Part shown: piece by piece, positions 63,687 to 64,000 of the stretch | How positions within the stretch are numbered: the stretch's first letter is position 1 | Layout: each line of letters begins with the position of its first letter | Assembly (NCBI GenBank): GCA_016719615.1 | Contig: JADJYQ010000001.1 | Span: 284,501 to 348,500 of the forward strand | DNA: 64,000 nt | Reading direction: 5' to 3' | From: Saprospiraceae bacterium | GTDB lineage: Bacteria > Bacteroidota > Bacteroidia > Chitinophagales > Saprospiraceae | The notes under the pieces: model-generated | Told to the model about the DNA's origin: nothing | What the model saw: only the letters and a program-made list of their open reading frames with translations | The model's database searches: none | Position numbers and translations under genes: made by a program

Positions 63687-63758
63687 GCTGTTGCGTACCT
63701 ACGGCACGCGATGGAGTTTTTTTACAAGTTTTTACCAATATATTGTCCCTACGGGACA
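63687..63758. repeat. REP-like pair of CC-TAC-GG hairpins
   Basis: There are two hairpins with the same loop. GCGTACC-TAC-GGCACGC (near 63692-63708) has one mismatch. TTGTCCC-TAC-GGGACAA (near 63742-63758) is perfect. The shared CCTACGG core and pairing suggest a repetitive extragenic palindrome of the kind common in this phylum. Confidence 0.6.
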
Positions 63759-63808
63759 AAGGAATAACGGCTCCTTAATAATAATTCTTATATGTTTGAA
63801 ATTTAAAA

Positions 63809-63826
63809 AACTAACGACCGTTAGAT
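63809..63826. repeat. 18-bp palindrome AACTAAC-GACC-GTTAGAT (copy 8)
   Basis: The left arm is perfect and the right arm has two mismatches. It lies 3' of the prenyl-synthase gene. Confidence 0.6.
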
Positions 63827-64000
63827 TTTTAATCAGTCAAGCCCTCCAAATATAACGATCAACCAATCCTGCCATATCTCGGTGGTTCATATTTCAAGAG
63901 TGAAATAAAACGCAATTTCACAAACCAATGCCGGCTTCAGCCGGATACGTAGAATAAATCCTTGATAATTTTAAAGTAAAAACGGAACTCCAAAAACCAT

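Larger units (their letters stand above)
63638..64000. other. Non-coding right end of the window
   Basis: No supported gene is visible in the last 363 bp. It holds the REP-like hairpins, one AACTAAC palindrome (63809-63826) and a CCGGCT-TC-AGCCGG hairpin near 63932. The gene to the right is unknown, so whether this is a convergent gap is not known. Confidence 0.6.

Noticed and set aside
1..64000. tRNA, rRNA, prophage or insertion sequence genes
   Set aside because: I looked for T-loop and anticodon-stem patterns, transposase motifs and phage structural genes and found none that hold up.

Overview
This window comes from a Bacteroidota chromosome, most likely the Saprospiria/Chitinophagia side of the phylum. 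The phylum is well supported and the family is only a guess. The evidence is three to four secreted proteins with type IX secretion (T9SS) C-terminal domains of both the gliding-type (B) and the propeptide type (A), Bacteroidota-only families (DUF6427, the second RsmI-like methylase, GbsR-like MarR, amidohydrolase of the AHCHLELSH type), AT-rich DNA, TAnnTTTG promoter elements instead of TATAAT, and little Shine-Dalgarno signal. Most of the window is ordinary core genome. I saw no phage, insertion sequence, CRISPR array, tRNA or rRNA.

Layout. 1-2519 (minus): a gliding-type secreted protein coupled to the start of lptC, which runs off the left edge. 2668-4340 (plus): pssA-purS-rsmI. 4429-7175 (plus): MBOAT acyltransferase plus AlgJ-like partner, a polysaccharide O-acetylation pair. 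7450-8025 (minus): nitroreductase. 8080-10508 (plus): DtxR/MntR regulator, metal-binding protein and ABC ATPase, with no permease. 10924-13877 (minus): beta-CASP nuclease and gltX. 14006-15914: a deacetylase and a GH16 gene that collide tail to tail, followed by an RsmI paralogue. 15995-16756: scpA. 17017-21720 (minus): DUF5682 protein, MoxR-like ATPase, lipoprotein. 21927-24989: a large BNR/sortilin-type secreted protein. 25311-27493 (minus): atypical SDR and a T9SS protein. 27727-28936 (minus): rpsF-rpsR-rplI with a strong terminator. 29019-30500: PLP decarboxylase. 30875-37233 (plus): recQ-aroQ-aroB-PBP1A. 37366-40872: small membrane protein, HEAT-cyclophilin lipoprotein, gcvT. 40936-44005: GbsR-like regulator, DUF1015, amidohydrolase. 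44841-48157: DUF1800-DUF1501 pair. 48282-51790 (minus): DUF4139, ROK kinase, lipid kinase. 51987-52971: PadR-PspC. 53075-54526 (minus): T9SS type A protein. 54631-57585: ALDH8-like dehydrogenase, MlaE, MlaF. 57975-62320 (minus): a DsbD with a doubled N-terminus, purQ, DUF6427. 62658-63637: polyprenyl diphosphate synthase with a frameshift near its start.

The least expected signal lies between genes. An 18-bp palindrome, AACTAAC-N4-GTTAGTT, occurs eight times with some degeneracy. Six of the eight copies lie in four gaps between convergent genes; these four gaps (7176-7449, 10509-10923, 24990-25310, 57586-57974) are the longest convergent gaps in the window, and each carries the motif. Two of the four also hold tandem arrays of an octamer (CTAACAGA and derivatives) in which variant units often come in identical adjacent pairs. 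Heptamer arrays start 3-4 nt after stop codons in two places. These elements look like a dispersed 3'-end repeat family rather than operators. Other points worth checking are the slippery-heptamer frameshift in the prenyl synthase, the mutually truncated deacetylase/GH16 pair, two ABC systems each lacking an expected subunit gene, and a MoxR-DUF5682 pair without its usual VWA partner.
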